A DNA stretch of 64,000 nucleotides from contig NZ_JADYVE010000008.1 of the NCBI RefSeq assembly GCF_020193655.1, positions 1 through 64,000 of the forward strand. Direction: 5' to 3'. Positions 34,493 to 43,045 of this stretch are shown piece by piece (positions within the stretch are counted from its first letter, which is position 1; each line of letters opens with the position of its first letter). The notes beneath the pieces were generated by a model that searched no databases, was not told the DNA's origin, and saw nothing but the letters and a program-made list of their open reading frames with translations. The DNA comes from Ensifer sp. IC3342 (GTDB taxonomy: Bacteria; Pseudomonadota; Alphaproteobacteria; Rhizobiales; Rhizobiaceae). The position numbers were made by a program, and so were the translations under genes.

Positions 34493-37400
34493 TTAGAACG
34501 GGCCGTCGATCAGCTTCGAGACTTCCGATGCCGGCAGGGGGCGCGAGAAGATGTAACCCTGAACCTCATGGAACCCTTCCGCATTCACGATTGCCAGTTG
34601 GTCCTCTGTTTCAACGCCCTCGATCGTCGTCGTCATGCCCAGGCTTTGTCCAAGACCGGCAACGGCCCTCACGATCGCGAGCGATTCTTTGCCGTGTGGC
34701 AAGTCGCGGACGAAGGCTTGGTCCACCTTGATTTTATCGAACGGGAAACTTCTCAGGTAACCGAGGGATGAGTAGCCTGTGCCGAAGTCGTCCATCGCGA
34801 TTTTCACACCGAGGCTACGCAACTCCATGAGCAGTTGGAGATTCTGCTCGCTCTCGTCCAGCAAAACCGACTCCGTTATCTCCAATTGCAAGCGGGAGGG
34901 ATCGAGACGGGAAGCCGAGAGTGCGTCGGCTACTGCCTTTACGAGGTTCCTGTTCTTGAACTGGACCGGTGAGAGATTGACGGCAATGCTGATATGTTCC
35001 GGCCAGCACACGGCCTGGCGACAGGCTTGATCAAGAATCCATTTGCCGATCGGCACGATCAGTCCGGTTTCTTCAGCAATGGGGATGAAGTCGGAGGGCG
35101 CGATCATTCCTCTTTCGGGACTGCGCCACCGCAAAAGCGCTTCGCAGCCTGTTACGCGGCGGGACCTCAAGCTTATCAGCGGCTGATAATGCAGTTCGAA
35201 CTCGTTCCTTTCCAAAGCGCCTCTGAGCGCAACCTTGACCTGCTGGTGCGCTTGCAGCTCCGCATGCATGGCCATATCGAAACGCTTGTAAGTCCCGCGC
35301 CCGCTTGACTTTGCGTTGTAGAGGGCGATATCGGCGGCCTTGATCAATTCATCCGCGTTAGTCCCATCGTCCGGCGCAAAAGCAATGCCAACGCTCGCCC
35401 CGACAGTGGCGCTAACGCTTTCTATGGTGAACGGCTCGCAGAGTGTGTCGACAATCCGCTGGGCGAGACGAAAGGCCTCGTCCTTGCTCCTTGCCAAGCG
35501 GTGTATGATTGCAAATTCGTCACCACCGAGGCGCGCGACGATGTCCGTGGCTCTCACAGATTGGACGAGTCGCGCAGACACCTGGCGCAGCAAAGCGTCG
35601 CCAGCGGGATGGCCAAGCGTATCGTTGATAGCCTTGAATCCATCGAGGTCTAGGCAGAGCACAGCCATGCGGCCGGCGGCCCCCATCTCGTTAAGGGCCC
35701 GATCGAAGCATTCGCGGAAGAACATCCGGTTTGCAAGTCCGGTCAGCATGTCGTGCCTTGCCAAGTGGGCCATCTGATTCTGGGCGAGCAACTTGTCCTC
35801 CTCGGCCCGACGGCGCTCCGTTATGTCTCGGCAGAAAACAGCAATGCCGTCTTGCGCAGGAGAAGCAACTGCCTCGATCCATCGATCGAGGGACGACAAG
35901 TAACCCTCGAAGAAGGATCGGACACGGCGGTCCATTATCTCCTGGCAGTGCTTGCCAAAACTCCCCTTCCTTTCCTTTGGGAACAGCTTCCAAAAGACCT
36001 TCCCCAGCGACTCATCCCCGATCCGCAAAAGCGTCTTGGCATTCTCGTTCAAATAGAGGATTCGCCACTCGGCATCGAGGAGCATGACGCTGTCCATGGT
36101 GCTTTCGAGAACCGAGGAAAGCTGATCCGCCGCAGCTTCGGCCCTCCTTTGCGCGCGGCCGATTTCCTCGCTGGCGCGCTTAGCGTCGGTGATGTCGCGC
36201 CAGATCGAAAGCATTCTGACCGGCTTTCCGTCGCTCCCCATGATCGGGGCTGAGATGACGTCCATGCATCTTTCTTCGCCCTTGGCCCTTACGGTGATCT
36301 CGAAGCGACCGGTTTCGCCCGCTCTGACCTTTTCCCAGCCCGCCTGTACCTTTTGTGCGTCGGCAGCGTTGCCGACAACGTCCCATGTCGTTTTGGTAAG
36401 CGGAGCCCCTTCCGCCAGACCGAAGATGCGCCGGCCAGCCTTGTTCATAAGCAACGGCCGACCTTCCAGATCGAGTACGCGGACACAGTCGGGACTGCTG
36501 TCGAAAATACTTCGGATGAACGCCTGCGATTCCTGTTGCGCGATCTCAGCGGCTCGGCGTTCGGTGATGTCGAGAACCGATCCCACATATCCGAGAAAGG
36601 TTCCATCGGCGGAAAAGCGGGGCTGACCGACATCGATCACCCACGCCCAGCTTCCATCGGCCCGCCGCAACCGGTACTCGCTGCGGACCGCCTCTTTTCC
36701 CACGGCGGCGCTGAAAAATGCTTGCTGTACTTTCTCCTGGTCATCGGGGTGAATCACATCCACCCAGCCGAAACCGAGCGCTTCGGCTTCCGTTTGGCCG
36801 GTGGTCTCCAACCACAAACGATTAAAAAAACTGGTATCGCCCGTTGGGTCGGCCACCCAGATCATTACCGGGGCGTCGTCAGCAATTGCCCGAAAGCGCG
36901 CCTCGCTTTCACGCAAAGCATCAATGGCTCGTCGCCTTTCGTCGACATCCTCCAGGACGCCGTACCAGCGCACAGTTTCTCCGGCGCTGTTACGCTTGGC
37001 GACCGCGCGGCCTCGAAACCAGCGATAGTGACCAGTTGCAGTCAAAAGCCGGTATTCGATATCGAGGGGTTCGCCACTCGAAAGAGAGCGCTGCCACTGC
37101 GCGTGGACCATGGCGGCGTCCTGCGGATGCACGGCTTTTGCCCATCCACGTCCCAGCGTCTCTTTCTCGCCCAGTCCGGTAAATTCGGTCCATCGCGGGC
37201 CGACTTCCAACACCTCGCCCTTCGCGTCAGCCGTCCAAGGAACCTGGGGGTGCAAGTCTACAAGTGACCGATAATGCTCTTCGCTTGCGCGTAGTGTTGC
37301 TTCGGTCTTACGAAGATGTGTGATGTCCACGATGGCGGCGACGAGGAATCTCTCCTCCGTCGCGCCAACCGGTATGCGCACGCAGCGCTTCTTGGTCAGC

Positions 37401-37705
37401 AGCGTCCGCGTGACGCCATCTGGCGTGGTGATTTGCTCTTCGAGCTGACGGTCCTCTCCCGTCGAAAGCACGACTCTATCGAGCGCGACAATCCCATCGG
37501 CTTCCTCACTTGGCAAAAAATCATAGTCGGTGCGTCCGAGGAGCTCATCGCGAGTTTTGCCCAGAAGCGCGCACGCTTCGCTGTTTATGAATACAAATCG
37601 CGACGCCTCGTCTTTGACGATCACCGGTTCGGCAATGCCATCGACAAGATACTGAAAGAAGTCAAAGGACTTCTTCGGCGAACGTTCGGGGATCGGAGCG
37701 TTCAT
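34493..37705 (-). CDS. Multi-PAS GGDEF-EAL protein
   Basis: This 1070-residue cytoplasmic protein has no clear membrane helix. About five PAS domains run from the N-terminus (FDFFQYLVDGIAEPVIVKDE; HYRSLVDLHPQVPWTADAKG; RFRAIADDAPVMIWVADPTG; FIRSIFDSSPDCVRVLDLEG; LSSVLESTMDSVMLLDAEWR), some with PAC tails (GYVGSVLDITERR). GGDEF (LGGDEFAI) and EAL (CEALLRW, LEITESVLL, MDDFGTGYSSL, IEGVET) follow with intact catalytic motifs. It may switch between cyclic-di-GMP synthesis and breakdown in response to a ligand or redox signal. ATG 37705 follows AAGGG. It lies divergent from the secretin block. Confidence 0.92.
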   Translation of the reverse strand: MNAPIPERSPKKSFDFFQYLVDGIAEPVIVKDEASRFVFINSEACALLGKTRDELLGRTDYDFLPSEEADGIVALDRVVLSTGEDRQLEEQITTPDGVTRTLLTKKRCVRIPVGATEERFLVAAIVDITHLRKTEATLRASEEHYRSLVDLHPQVPWTADAKGEVLEVGPRWTEFTGLGEKETLGRGWAKAVHPQDAAMVHAQWQRSLSSGEPLDIEYRLLTATGHYRWFRGRAVAKRNSAGETVRWYGVLEDVDERRRAIDALRESEARFRAIADDAPVMIWVADPTGDTSFFNRLWLETTGQTEAEALGFGWVDVIHPDDQEKVQQAFFSAAVGKEAVRSEYRLRRADGSWAWVIDVGQPRFSADGTFLGYVGSVLDITERRAAEIAQQESQAFIRSIFDSSPDCVRVLDLEGRPLLMNKAGRRIFGLAEGAPLTKTTWDVVGNAADAQKVQAGWEKVRAGETGRFEITVRAKGEERCMDVISAPIMGSDGKPVRMLSIWRDITDAKRASEEIGRAQRRAEAAADQLSSVLESTMDSVMLLDAEWRILYLNENAKTLLRIGDESLGKVFWKLFPKERKGSFGKHCQEIMDRRVRSFFEGYLSSLDRWIEAVASPAQDGIAVFCRDITERRRAEEDKLLAQNQMAHLARHDMLTGLANRMFFRECFDRALNEMGAAGRMAVLCLDLDGFKAINDTLGHPAGDALLRQVSARLVQSVRATDIVARLGGDEFAIIHRLARSKDEAFRLAQRIVDTLCEPFTIESVSATVGASVGIAFAPDDGTNADELIKAADIALYNAKSSGRGTYKRFDMAMHAELQAHQQVKVALRGALERNEFELHYQPLISLRSRRVTGCEALLRWRSPERGMIAPSDFIPIAEETGLIVPIGKWILDQACRQAVCWPEHISIAVNLSPVQFKNRNLVKAVADALSASRLDPSRLQLEITESVLLDESEQNLQLLMELRSLGVKIAMDDFGTGYSSLGYLRSFPFDKIKVDQAFVRDLPHGKESLAIVRAVAGLGQSLGMTTTIEGVETEDQLAIVNAEGFHEVQGYIFSRPLPASEVSKLIDGPF

Positions 37706-38181
37706 GCCACTACCCTTGGACTGAGTGGCAACAGGCCCATATCGCAACAGTCGAGCCCCCGCCAGGTTGTACAACCTAGATTAACTCCTTTCGATGCAAC
37801 TGGTTCCCGACGCTCCGTCATGACGACTTATGAACCGCCGGGCCTGGCGATTTCGACTCGGCCTGTCCAAAGCCTGATCGATTTCTTGGCCCACAAGCGT
37901 TTTTGCGCCACTTTCGAGATGATGGGTAGGCGAGCGTGAGAAGGTCGCCTTTGGCGTCGGGGCGACTTGGTAGAAGGCGAGGCAAAGCAACCACTTCGCG
38001 AAAAGCAGTCACAGAGTGCGAGAGAAAGGCGAAACCACACTTGCCGGTGGAGCAGAAATGGGCGACCGTTGGTGCCTGGAACACGACGTCGTGGAGCATC
38101 GAGTCGGAGTGATCCGGTGAGTGGGGTTGTGGCTTGCCCGTGGGCGCTGGGGCTGAACGAGGAGCGGAGGCTGAAGCGGGA
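37706..38181. other. Divergent region between PAS-GGDEF-EAL gene and cpaC
   Basis: 476 bp with no credible gene. It must hold the promoters of both flanking operons. No consensus site was recognised; the plus-strand frames crossing it continue the antisense frame of the upstream gene or have noise-like composition. Confidence 0.5.
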
Positions 38182-39669
38182 ATGGCAAGGAGAATGAGCA
38201 AGGGGGGAGCGCGAGCCCGAACCCTCTCGGCGGTCACGGCGGCAGTAATCGGCTGCGGTTTGTGGAGCCCCGGTCTCATCGGTACGGCGCAGGCCCAGGA
38301 AGAATTTGTGAGCCTCACCGGCACCGTGCAGCAGGTGACGCTGGCGCCGAACGAGACGATAACGATCAGGACCGGCAAGTCATTCGGCGATCTGGTCATC
38401 GGCAGCGCCGAACTCATCGATGTCGTACCGCTCTCCGACCGGTCGCTCTTCATCCGCGGCAAGACGACTGGCTCCACCAATATCTCCGTCTATGACGACA
38501 ACAAGGCGCTGATCGGCGTTATTGATATTCGTGTCGCCAGCGACTTCAGCGAGGTGGCCACCGCGATTCGGTCCGCCGCACCCTCGGCGCGGGTTCGGGT
38601 GTTCAACTCCAACGATCGCATCCGTCTGACCGGCACCGTGCGCGACGCCGTGGAACTGCAGCGCGTGCTGGAGATCGCCCAGTCCTATTCCGACCAGCCG
38701 GTGCTCAACCAGTTGCGCGTCGCCGATTCCCAGCAGGTCATGCTGGAGGTGCGGGTGATCGAGGCCTCGCGCCAGACCGGCCGCGACCTCGGCATCGGCT
38801 GGGCCGGCCATGGCAAGAACGGCATCGGCAAGGCGACGACCAGCGTGGGCATCGGCGTGGAACGCGGCCAACTCGTCCGCACACTCGAAGACGCGGCGGG
38901 CGCGGCGACGGGCATGCAACCTTTCGGGCAGCTGATCGCCAAGGTGCTGGAGATTGCCGGCGGCCGGATCGACATCGTCATCAATGCGCTGGAACAGAAG
39001 GGCCTGGTGCGCCGGCTGGCGCAGCCGAACCTGATCGCCATGAGCGGCGAGACCGCGAGCTTCCATGCCGGCGGCGAGGTGCCGATCCAGACGACGGTTG
39101 CCAATGGCGCCACGGTCGCGACCGAAACCGATTACCGGCCGTTCGGCGTCAGGCTCACCTTCACGCCGGTGGTGCTCGACAGCGGGCTCATCAGTCTCAA
39201 GATCGAGCCGGAAGTCTCGGAGCTCGACACCTCGATCAACGTCAACGGCAATCCCGGCTTCATCTCGCGCGCGGCCAAGACGACGGTGGCGCTGCGCGAC
39301 GGCCAGAGCTTCGCCATGGCCGGGTTGCTGCAGTCGATCAATGCCAAGGACGTTCAGCAATTGCCGTGGGTGTCGCAGGTTCCGGTGATCGGCGCGCTGT
39401 TCCGCTCGACGAGCTTCCTGAAGCGGGAGTCGGATCTCGTCATCATCGTCACGCCGCACATCGTGCGGCCGTCCACACCCGGTGAGGATCTCTACACACC
39501 GCTCGACCAGACGCGCTCGTCGAACGACTGGGAGCTTTTCGCGCTCGGCATTCTCGAGGTGGACAAGGACATGCTGCGCCGCTTCAAGAATGGCGAGGGC
39601 GTAACAGGGCCCTATGGCCATCGTCTCGATCTCGATGTGGGAGGCGTGCATGCCCTTTCCAAGAAGTAA
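38182..39669 (+). CDS. cpaC: Tad pilus outer-membrane secretin CpaC/RcpA
   Basis: This protein of about 495 residues forms the outer-membrane channel of the pilus. A signal peptide (VTAAVIGCGLWSPGLIGTAQA-QE) leads to the pilus-formation N-terminal domain (ETITIRTGKSFGDLVIGSAE and LIDVVPLSDRSLFIRGKTTG), a BON-like part (RIRLTGTVRDAVELQRVLEIA) and the secretin core (VMLEVRVIEASRQTGRDLGI, QPNLIAMSGETASFHAGGE, VPVIGALFRSTSFLKRESDL, VIIVTPHIV). The start is uncertain: ATG 38182 is used, with ATG 38194 behind an AAGGAGA as the alternative. Its separation from cpaB/cpaE is unusual. Confidence 0.93.
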   Translation: MARRMSKGGARARTLSAVTAAVIGCGLWSPGLIGTAQAQEEFVSLTGTVQQVTLAPNETITIRTGKSFGDLVIGSAELIDVVPLSDRSLFIRGKTTGSTNISVYDDNKALIGVIDIRVASDFSEVATAIRSAAPSARVRVFNSNDRIRLTGTVRDAVELQRVLEIAQSYSDQPVLNQLRVADSQQVMLEVRVIEASRQTGRDLGIGWAGHGKNGIGKATTSVGIGVERGQLVRTLEDAAGAATGMQPFGQLIAKVLEIAGGRIDIVINALEQKGLVRRLAQPNLIAMSGETASFHAGGEVPIQTTVANGATVATETDYRPFGVRLTFTPVVLDSGLISLKIEPEVSELDTSINVNGNPGFISRAAKTTVALRDGQSFAMAGLLQSINAKDVQQLPWVSQVPVIGALFRSTSFLKRESDLVIIVTPHIVRPSTPGEDLYTPLDQTRSSNDWELFALGILEVDKDMLRRFKNGEGVTGPYGHRLDLDVGGVHALSKK

Positions 39670-39982
39670 TCGCGCCGCGCTATTAGTGGCCGTCGCCGCG
39701 CTCCTTTCCGGCTGTGCCGACTACCTGAATCACCGCGACACGATCACCTTCGGACTTGGCAACGCGGTGGAGGCCAACAAGGGCATCCACACGCAGGATC
39801 CCTTCCCGCGGGTGGCGCAGAACACGCGCATTGCCAGTGACGGCAAGGTGATCAACCGGGTCATCCGCACTTATCAGGGCGGAGGGGGTGGTGCCGCACC
39901 GGCCCCCACCGCCGTGATCCTGCCGACGGCCACGCCTCCCACGGGAACGAATGGCGCGTCCGGCAATGGTACGGAAAACTGA
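39650..39982 (+). CDS. Small lipoprotein of the Tad secretin block
   Basis: The 110-residue protein has a lipoprotein signal with lipobox LLSGC (Cys about 22), then ADYLNHRDTITFGLGNAVEANK and PFPRVAQNT, and a glycine-alanine-proline tail. Short lipoproteins of this kind follow cpaC in rhizobial Tad loci and probably take the place of, or help, the pilotin CpaD; at half the usual CpaD length I do not call it CpaD. ATG 39650 lies inside the secretin gene, overlapping by 20 bp. Confidence 0.8.
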   Translation: MPFPRSNRAALLVAVAALLSGCADYLNHRDTITFGLGNAVEANKGIHTQDPFPRVAQNTRIASDGKVINRVIRTYQGGGGGAAPAPTAVILPTATPPTGTNGASGNGTEN

Positions 39983-40133
39983 CGTGATTGCGTATTTCGA
40001 GGACACGTTAGGTAGCGCTGCCAATCGTGGCCCATTGCTGATCGAGACAAATGCGCGCTGGCACCCCTCATGCCGTCGCCAGGGACGGAGCGCTGATGCG
40101 ATGAAGGCTCGGGCACGCGAGAGCAAGGGCGCC

Positions 40134-40688
40134 ATGTCGGCGATAAGCCGCGTTACGCTAACCGCTGCTGCGATCGCTTCTATCGGCGTCACCCCTTCCG
40201 CTGATGCGGCGAGCGAACGTGTGCCGCGGAGCCTCGGACCGAGGACGGGCGTGGTCGTCGCTGCTGCCCAAATTTATCCGCCCGGCACGATCATCATCCT
40301 CAGCGACAAGCGAACGCTCGATCTCGTCCTCTCTCGCAGTCGCGCGATCCGTTACAGGATCGGCGTTGGTCGTGAGGGCTTCCGGTGGAGCGGCGTCGTC
40401 ATGGTTGGCCGCAAGGCGAAGTGGCCGAACTGGAGACCGCCCGCCGAGATGAGGGCGCGTGCGCCGGAACTTCCTGAGCTCGTGCCCGCCGGCCCCTTCA
40501 ATCCAATGGGAGCGCGCGGTATCTACCTTTACCGGGGAGGCGCTGACACGCTTTACCGCATCCACGGGACGAATGAGCAGTCAACGGTCGGCGAATTTGC
40601 ATCCTCCGGCTGCTTCCGGATGAGCAATGCCGATGTCATCGATCTTTTTGACCGGGTGAGACTCGGAGCGACGGTGGTGGTGAAGTAG
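40134..40688 (+). CDS. L,D-transpeptidase (YkuD family)
   Basis: This protein of about 184 residues would cross-link or remodel peptidoglycan in the periplasm. A signal peptide (VTLTAAAIASIGVTPSADA-AS) precedes the YkuD domain with the catalytic block RIHGTNEQSTVGEF...SSGCFRM containing His and Cys, and the upstream PAGPFNPMGARGIYLY. ATG 40134 after AAGGG is preferred; ATG 40101 is possible. It follows the secretin and lipoprotein, and may open or reinforce the wall where the pilus channel is built. Confidence 0.88.
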   Translation: MSAISRVTLTAAAIASIGVTPSADAASERVPRSLGPRTGVVVAAAQIYPPGTIIILSDKRTLDLVLSRSRAIRYRIGVGREGFRWSGVVMVGRKAKWPNWRPPAEMRARAPELPELVPAGPFNPMGARGIYLYRGGADTLYRIHGTNEQSTVGEFASSGCFRMSNADVIDLFDRVRLGATVVVK

Positions 40689-40758
40689 TGGCACGAGCAA
40701 AAGCCTGAAGAGCGGATGCGCTCTTGGGCTTCGGGCCGGCTTGCGGTGGAGGAAGCTG

Positions 40759-41316
40759 ATGACCAGCTTGGCGAATGTGGAAATCGAACCCGGTGATGCG
40801 AGAGGTGTTCGAGCGGCAAAGGCGGCGCGGACAAGCAACGCGCCCTTCATTGCCTTGGCTCTGGTTTTCCTGCCGCTGAACGCCGGCACGCTCCTCTACA
40901 CAGCCAAGAACGCAGCGGATGTCCGTGAGAGCCGCGAGACGCTCGCTGCAGTCAAACGGTCCATCGACGGTCTGAAGCTGCAGATCGATAAGCAAGACCG
41001 CAACATCGGCAGGGCCGACGACGCTGCGCCTATTCGCCAGCAGGTCGAGAAATTGGGGAAAGACCTATCCGTCCTCAGCGAGCGGATACGTTCCGGGTCC
41101 CTCGCTTCCGGCGGCTCCGTCATCTTGAGTGCACCCGGTAAGGGAGCGATGCAGCGCCTCGGGCCCCCGGTGGAGGCAGCATCTGGAGCGGAGTTTTCCG
41201 CGCCGGATGAGGGTCAGCCGGCAATCGATGCCGAGAGCCCCTCGGTCGCCGATCTGCCGCGCTATGAGCGATCCGTTTCGCCGGATGGCAAGCTGATCCT
41301 GCGGAAGGTGGAGTAG
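40759..41316 (+). CDS. Hypothetical single-pass protein with coiled coil
   Basis: The 185-residue protein has a cytoplasmic N-terminus of about 25 residues, one helix (FIALALVFLPLNAGTLLYTA), and a heptad-rich section (ESRETLAAVKRSIDGLKLQI; IRQQVEKLGKDLSVLSERI), then a low-complexity acidic tail. GGAGGAAG precedes ATG 40759. It is co-directional with the L,D-transpeptidase 70 bp upstream, so it belongs to the secretin block and may be a periplasmic scaffold. No family was recognised. Confidence 0.75.
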   Translation: MTSLANVEIEPGDARGVRAAKAARTSNAPFIALALVFLPLNAGTLLYTAKNAADVRESRETLAAVKRSIDGLKLQIDKQDRNIGRADDAAPIRQQVEKLGKDLSVLSERIRSGSLASGGSVILSAPGKGAMQRLGPPVEAASGAEFSAPDEGQPAIDAESPSVADLPRYERSVSPDGKLILRKVE

Positions 41317-41426
41317 CAGCCCTGCGCGTTTAATCCTACTACGTCCCAGTTCCGCTCTTCCAGATGCAGCAACGTCAAGTGCCGTAGCTAACGACTGCTT
41401 GGGCCTGCGGGCGCCGTTGCGACCAC

Positions 41427-41529
41427 TGCATGATCCCCTAAAGCGGGATCGATTTAAGGACAAAATCATGCGGCAATTCTAAGTGCTACAGCGACCTTTG
41501 CGCGCCCGATTGGACGCGAGGCGCGGTAG
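41427..41529. repeat. RIME-like repeat, copy 4 (most complete)
   Basis: GCATGATCCCCTAAAGCGGGATCGATTTAAGGACA is followed by AAATCATGCGGCAATTCTAAGTGCTACAGCGACC and TTTGCGCGCCCGATTGGACGCGAGGCGCGG (35, 34 and 30 bases are described here only as blocks at 41427, 41462 and 41496). The order matches copies 1, 3 and 5. It lies between convergent genes. Confidence 0.7.
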
Positions 41530-41536
41530 GCAAACG

Positions 41537-42061
41537 TCATCGCTGCGCGAACCTAACGCTGTTTTTCATCAGCTCGAGGTTTCTTGCCGTCGTCTCATTG
41601 GCGGGGTCGAGTTCATACGCCTTCAGGAAGTAGCGGCGAGCGGTCGGCAAGTCGCCGCGCAGCAGATGGGAATAGCCGATGTTGTTGTAGTAAACCGGAC
41701 TGTTGCCAATCATCTTCGCGAGTTGCTTATAGGCCCGATCCGAGGTGTCGAATCGACCAATCATGTCGGCAGAGGCGGCGAAACCGAGCCAAGCGGCAGG
41801 ATCCTCCGGAAAGACGGCTACGGCACGTTTGTAGATAGCGTAGGATTTGCCGTAGTTCTTTTCCTTGAACTGCAGTTTGCCCGTCGTGATCAACTCATCG
41901 TCTTTGTAGAAGGCGACGGCCGAATCGTCCTCCAGAGTCTTGGCGCTGTCGCCGAACGCCGCGAGGTCGTCGAGCGCCGCGGTTTGGCAGCCGGGCATGA
42001 TGAGTGCCGCCAACAGCAATGGCGGAAGGCGAAGTTGTGAGCGAATTCGATGTGCAAGCAT
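41537..42061 (-). CDS. tadD: TadD-like TPR lipoprotein
   Basis: The 174-residue protein has a lipoprotein signal (LPPLLLAALIMPGC, Cys about 25) and TPR-type repeats: LQFKEKNYGKSYAIYKRAVA, DPAAWLGFAASADMIGRFD, VYYNNIGYSHLLRGDLPTAR, RYFLKAYELDPANETTARN. TadD is the TPR lipoprotein needed for pilus assembly and secretin function; in Tad loci it usually follows tadC. Here it is convergent with the secretin block. ATG 42061 follows GGGGGAATGA. Confidence 0.82.
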   Translation of the reverse strand: MLAHRIRSQLRLPPLLLAALIMPGCQTAALDDLAAFGDSAKTLEDDSAVAFYKDDELITTGKLQFKEKNYGKSYAIYKRAVAVFPEDPAAWLGFAASADMIGRFDTSDRAYKQLAKMIGNSPVYYNNIGYSHLLRGDLPTARRYFLKAYELDPANETTARNLELMKNSVRFAQR

Positions 42062-42509
42062 TCATTCCCCCAAAACACGAGGCCATCGTAGCCATACCTC
42101 TGTCGGTGCTCACGGAAAATTTCACACGAAAGCAGCCAATAAACGCTGATTTCTAGCAGCGAGTCGCTTTAGAGACACATGATTCCGCCTTTGCGACCCG
42201 CATGGACGAGTTGCATTTCGATGACGTCCCGAGATGCAAGCGACGATGGCGGCGTTCCATCGTCGCACTTGCTCCATGGACACACCCACTTCGCGCTGCA
42301 GAGAGGCTGTCGTCCTATCGAGCTTGAGGCTGCGAGCTTTCAGCGTCGACCGGAGAGGCATGCGCATGCAAACCGCGGTTTACATTTGCGGTCAGCGCCC
42401 TAGTTCTTGCATGTAGCGATGTCGGCATAGAGACCGGCATGTCGTGGCGCGGTCGGCCTTTTCGCCAAGTGACCGCTATCATCACTCCAACATCCATCGA
42501 GAGGCGGAT
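42062..42509. other. Intergenic region with fragments of a duplicated segment
   Basis: 448 bp without an intact gene. 42258-42350 resembles the 3' end of the DUF1469 gene at 45475-45556, and 42351-42480 resembles 46618-46743. Bases 42062-42257 show a weak RIME-like stretch near 42139-42190 and nothing else I could name. Confidence 0.6.
42258..42350 (-). pseudogene. 3' remnant of a DUF1469 (holin-X-like) gene
   Basis: On the minus strand this encodes STLKARSLKLDRTTASLQRE and VGVSMEQVR, matching the C-terminus STLKASSLKLDRTAASLQRD and VDVLKEQVR of the intact gene at 45466. The rest of the gene is missing. It marks the truncated left copy of the duplication. Confidence 0.75.
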
Positions 42510-42938
42510 ATGACCGAAGTCAAAAACGGCGACGTCGTTCGCATTCATTATACTGCCAAGCTGACAGACGGCACGGCGGTCGAATCCTCGCAGGGTCGGG
42601 AGCCGCTTGAATTCCAAGTGGGCGCAGGCCAGGTCATTCCGGGGCTCGACCGCGAGATCAGCGGCATGGCCGTGGGCGAGATGAACACGGTCGCTATTCC
42701 CGCTGAGCAGGCGTATGGCCCCCATGATGACGCCCAGGTGCAGACGGTACCGCGTTCCGCGGTTCCCGCCGGGGTGGAGATTGGGACCAAGCTCCAGGCA
42801 ACCACCGCAGACGGCCGTCAGATGGCGTTTACCGTGACCGGTGTCGATGACGAACGCGTGACGGTGGACGGCAATCATCCGCTCGCGGGCCAGGATCTGG
42901 TCTTCGATGTCACCGTCGTGGAAATCCTCCACACATAG
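42510..42938 (+). CDS. FKBP/SlyD-type peptidyl-prolyl cis-trans isomerase
   Basis: The 142-residue cytoplasmic folding helper has GDVVRIHYTAKLTDGTAVES, EFQVGAGQVIPGLDREISGM, and the SlyD-type insert-in-flap region ending LVFDVTVVEI. There is no His-rich tail and no signal peptide. ATG 42510 follows GAGAGGCGG. It stands alone between the duplicated fragments; the second copy of this segment has lost it. Confidence 0.9.
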   Translation: MTEVKNGDVVRIHYTAKLTDGTAVESSQGREPLEFQVGAGQVIPGLDREISGMAVGEMNTVAIPAEQAYGPHDDAQVQTVPRSAVPAGVEIGTKLQATTADGRQMAFTVTGVDDERVTVDGNHPLAGQDLVFDVTVVEILHT

Positions 42939-43045
42939 GCGGGCGATGCTGTCGTCGCCGGTCAGATAATGCCAGCGTGGGCGGAAACCGGCGCCGACTC
43001 CTTTGAACGGCCGGGCACTCGTGCCGCGGCCCCGCGCCACGCCTC

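Noticed and set aside
38380..39651. 423-codon minus-strand frame opposite cpaC
   Set aside because: Shadow of the secretin; composition is not protein-like.
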